Made by a program: the position numbers and the translations under genes. Of a stretch of 5,075 nt of DNA, positions 3,726 to 5,075 are shown one piece after another; position 1 is the first letter of the stretch, and each line of letters begins with the position of its first letter. This DNA is from Oscillospiraceae bacterium (GTDB taxonomy: Bacteria > Bacillota > Clostridia > Oscillospirales > Oscillospiraceae), in NCBI GenBank assembly GCA_016295225.1, contig JAEDLP010000116.1, positions 1 through 5,075 of the forward strand. The letters are read 5' to 3'. Below the pieces are notes generated by a model that saw only the letters and a program-made list of their open reading frames with translations, was not told the origin of the DNA and made no database searches.

Positions 3726-5075
3726 TTATCCTCTGCTCCACTTGGCGCCGCCGGGGACGTCGGTGATCTCGATCCCCTGGGCCTTCAGCTCGTCGCGGAT
3801 TCGGTCGGCCTCGGCGAAGTTCTTGGCCTTCTTGGCCTCGTACCGCTGCATGACCAGGGCGTCGATGGCCGGGTCGCCCTCGCCGATGATGGTGTAACCG
3901 CCGGCGTTCTTGGCAGCGGCTGCCTTCTCGTTTTCCTTGCGCTTGGCCTCGGCCTTGGCCAGCAGGTCCAGGCTCAGAACCTGGTCAAAGTCACCCAGGA
4001 CGGCCAGCTTGGTGGCGTCGGTGGTCTTGGCCTTCAGCACGTCGTAGACTGTGGTCATGGCCTGGGCGGTGTTCAGGTCGTTGTCCAGAGCAGCCTGGAA
4101 CTTGGCCTTCAGCTCCTGAGCGGCGGCCTCGTCCACGTCGCTGCCGGGCTTCAGGTTGGCGATGCGGCCGATGAGCTTGTTGAAGGTGCCCACGGCGTTG
4201 TCCAGGTTCTCCCAGGTAAAGACCAGACCCTTCCGGTAGTGGCTCTGGAGGCAGAACATCCGGTAGACCAGGGGATCGTAGCCCTTTTCCTCCAGCAGGG
4301 AGACGGTGAGGAACTCGCCCTTGGACTTGGACATCTTGCCGTCGTTGGTGTTCAGGTGGTGGACATGGAACCACTGGGGGCACCAGGGGTGGCCCAAGTA
4401 GGCCTCGGACTGAGCGATCTCATTGGTGTGGTGGGGGAAAGCGTTGTCGATGCCGCCGCAGTGGAGGTCCAGGTACTCGCCGTTGAACTTCATGGAGATG
4501 CCGGAGCACTCAATGTGCCAGCCGGGGTAGCCCACGCCCCAGGGGGAGTCCCACTTCAGGGCCTGATCCTCGAACTTGGACTTGGTGAACCACAGGACGA
4601 AATCGTTCTTGTTGCGCTTGTTGGCATCCTCTTCCACGCCCTCCCGGACTCCCACGGCCAGGTCGTCCTCGTTGTGGTCGTTGAAGATATAGTAGCGGTC
4701 CAGCTTGGAGGTGTCGAAGTAGACGTTGCCGCCGGCGAAGTAGGCGTACTCCTTCTCAATAAGGGTGGAGACGATGTGGATATAGTCGTCAATGAGGCCG
4801 GTGGCGGGCTGGACCACGTCGGGGGTCTTGATGTTCAGCTTCTTGCAGTCCTCAAAAAAGGCGTCGGTGTAGAACTTGGCGATGTCCATGACGGTCTTGT
4901 TCTCCCGCTTGGCCCCCTTGAGCATCTTATCCTCGCCCTCGTCGGCGTCGCTGGTCAGGTGACCCACGTCGGTGATGTTCATGACGCGGTTCACGTCATA
5001 CCCGGCGTAGCGCAGGTACTTCTCCAGCACGTCCTCCATGATATAGGAGCGCAGGTTGCCGATGTGGGCGAAGTG
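3726..5075 (-). CDS. cysS: Cysteinyl-tRNA synthetase, N-terminus beyond the window
   Basis: CysRS charges tRNA-Cys with cysteine through a cysteinyl-adenylate in the cytoplasm; it is a class I enzyme. The visible 449 residues open with HFAHIGNLRSY, the HIGH-type ATP motif in the HIGN form common in Firmicutes CysRS, so perhaps only 25-40 residues are missing. GWHIECS follows near 186-192, with Cys190 a likely zinc ligand, then HCGGIDNAFPHHTNEIAQSEA with the His and Glu zinc ligands, and KMSKS at about 246-250. The C-terminal helical tRNA-binding part ends in RYEAKKAKNFAEADRIRDELKAQGIEITDVPGGAKWSRG, the typical CysRS tail. An internal ATG at 5039 is not the start: the frame continues through the ATP motif to the window edge. 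After NITDV the chain reads GHLTSDADEGEDKM where the common form has a shorter DDKI segment, indicating a CysRS subfamily with a small insertion. A GC-rich hairpin follows the stop codon. Confidence 0.95.
   Translation of the reverse strand, partial: HFAHIGNLRSYIMEDVLEKYLRYAGYDVNRVMNITDVGHLTSDADEGEDKMLKGAKRENKTVMDIAKFYTDAFFEDCKKLNIKTPDVVQPATGLIDDYIHIVSTLIEKEYAYFAGGNVYFDTSKLDRYYIFNDHNEDDLAVGVREGVEEDANKRNKNDFVLWFTKSKFEDQALKWDSPWGVGYPGWHIECSGISMKFNGEYLDLHCGGIDNAFPHHTNEIAQSEAYLGHPWCPQWFHVHHLNTNDGKMSKSKGEFLTVSLLEEKGYDPLVYRMFCLQSHYRKGLVFTWENLDNAVGTFNKLIGRIANLKPGSDVDEAAAQELKAKFQAALDNDLNTAQAMTTVYDVLKAKTTDATKLAVLGDFDQVLSLDLLAKAEAKRKENEKAAAAKNAGGYTIIGEGDPAIDALVMQRYEAKKAKNFAEADRIRDELKAQGIEITDVPGGAKWSRG

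Noticed and set aside
5037..5075. HIGN in place of HIGH in the class I motif of CysRS as a catalytic anomaly.
   Set aside because: The HIGN form is common in Firmicutes cysteinyl-tRNA synthetases, and the KMSKS motif and zinc-ligand motifs are intact.

Overview
The window looks like ordinary chromosome from a GC-rich member of the Clostridia, most likely an Oscillospiraceae-type gut anaerobe (the Flavonifractor/Oscillibacter kind). This rests on strong G/C-ending codon use, purine-rich Shine-Dalgarno sites, near-consensus sigma-A promoters, a ProB without a PUA domain, and a Cys-rich DUF5714-like protein of a type I associate with anaerobes. The taxonomic guess is inference from sequence style and was not searched.

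Layout, left to right. (1) Positions 1-529, minus strand: a MarR-family regulator (113-529) followed after 12 bases by the first 33 codons of a probable AMP-forming acyl-CoA synthetase (1-100, cut by the window edge). They look like one translationally coupled operon. (2) Positions 530-682: a compact divergent control region. It holds a strong sigma-A promoter for marR (minus), a strong sigma-A promoter for proB (plus), a repeated operator-like motif around the marR promoter, and a short proB leader made of a 12-base tandem repeat complementary to the ribosome binding site. (3) Positions 683-2833, plus strand: proB (GTG start, 259 aa, kinase domain only) and proA (455 aa, with an unusual N-terminal extension of about 38 residues), 3 bases apart. 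These catalyse the first two steps of proline synthesis from glutamate; proC is not in the window. (4) Positions 2837-2875: a strong hairpin with A and T tracts on both sides that can end transcription from either direction. (5) Positions 2877-3569, minus strand: a 230-aa protein with 16 cysteines resembling the uncharacterised DUF5714 family, with its own extended -10 promoter. (6) Positions 3570-3725: intergenic DNA with that promoter and a GC-rich hairpin ending the next gene. (7) Positions 3726-5075, minus strand: cysS, cysteinyl-tRNA synthetase, missing only its extreme N-terminus at the window edge.

ProB and ProA clearly act together, making glutamyl-phosphate and then glutamate semialdehyde. 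The MarR protein probably controls itself and the acyl-CoA synthetase; whether it also touches proBA through the shared divergent region is open. No mobile element, CRISPR array, tRNA or rRNA was seen. The nearest thing to an undescribed system is the Cys-rich DUF5714-like protein. The ProA extension and the proB leader repeat are the other items worth following.
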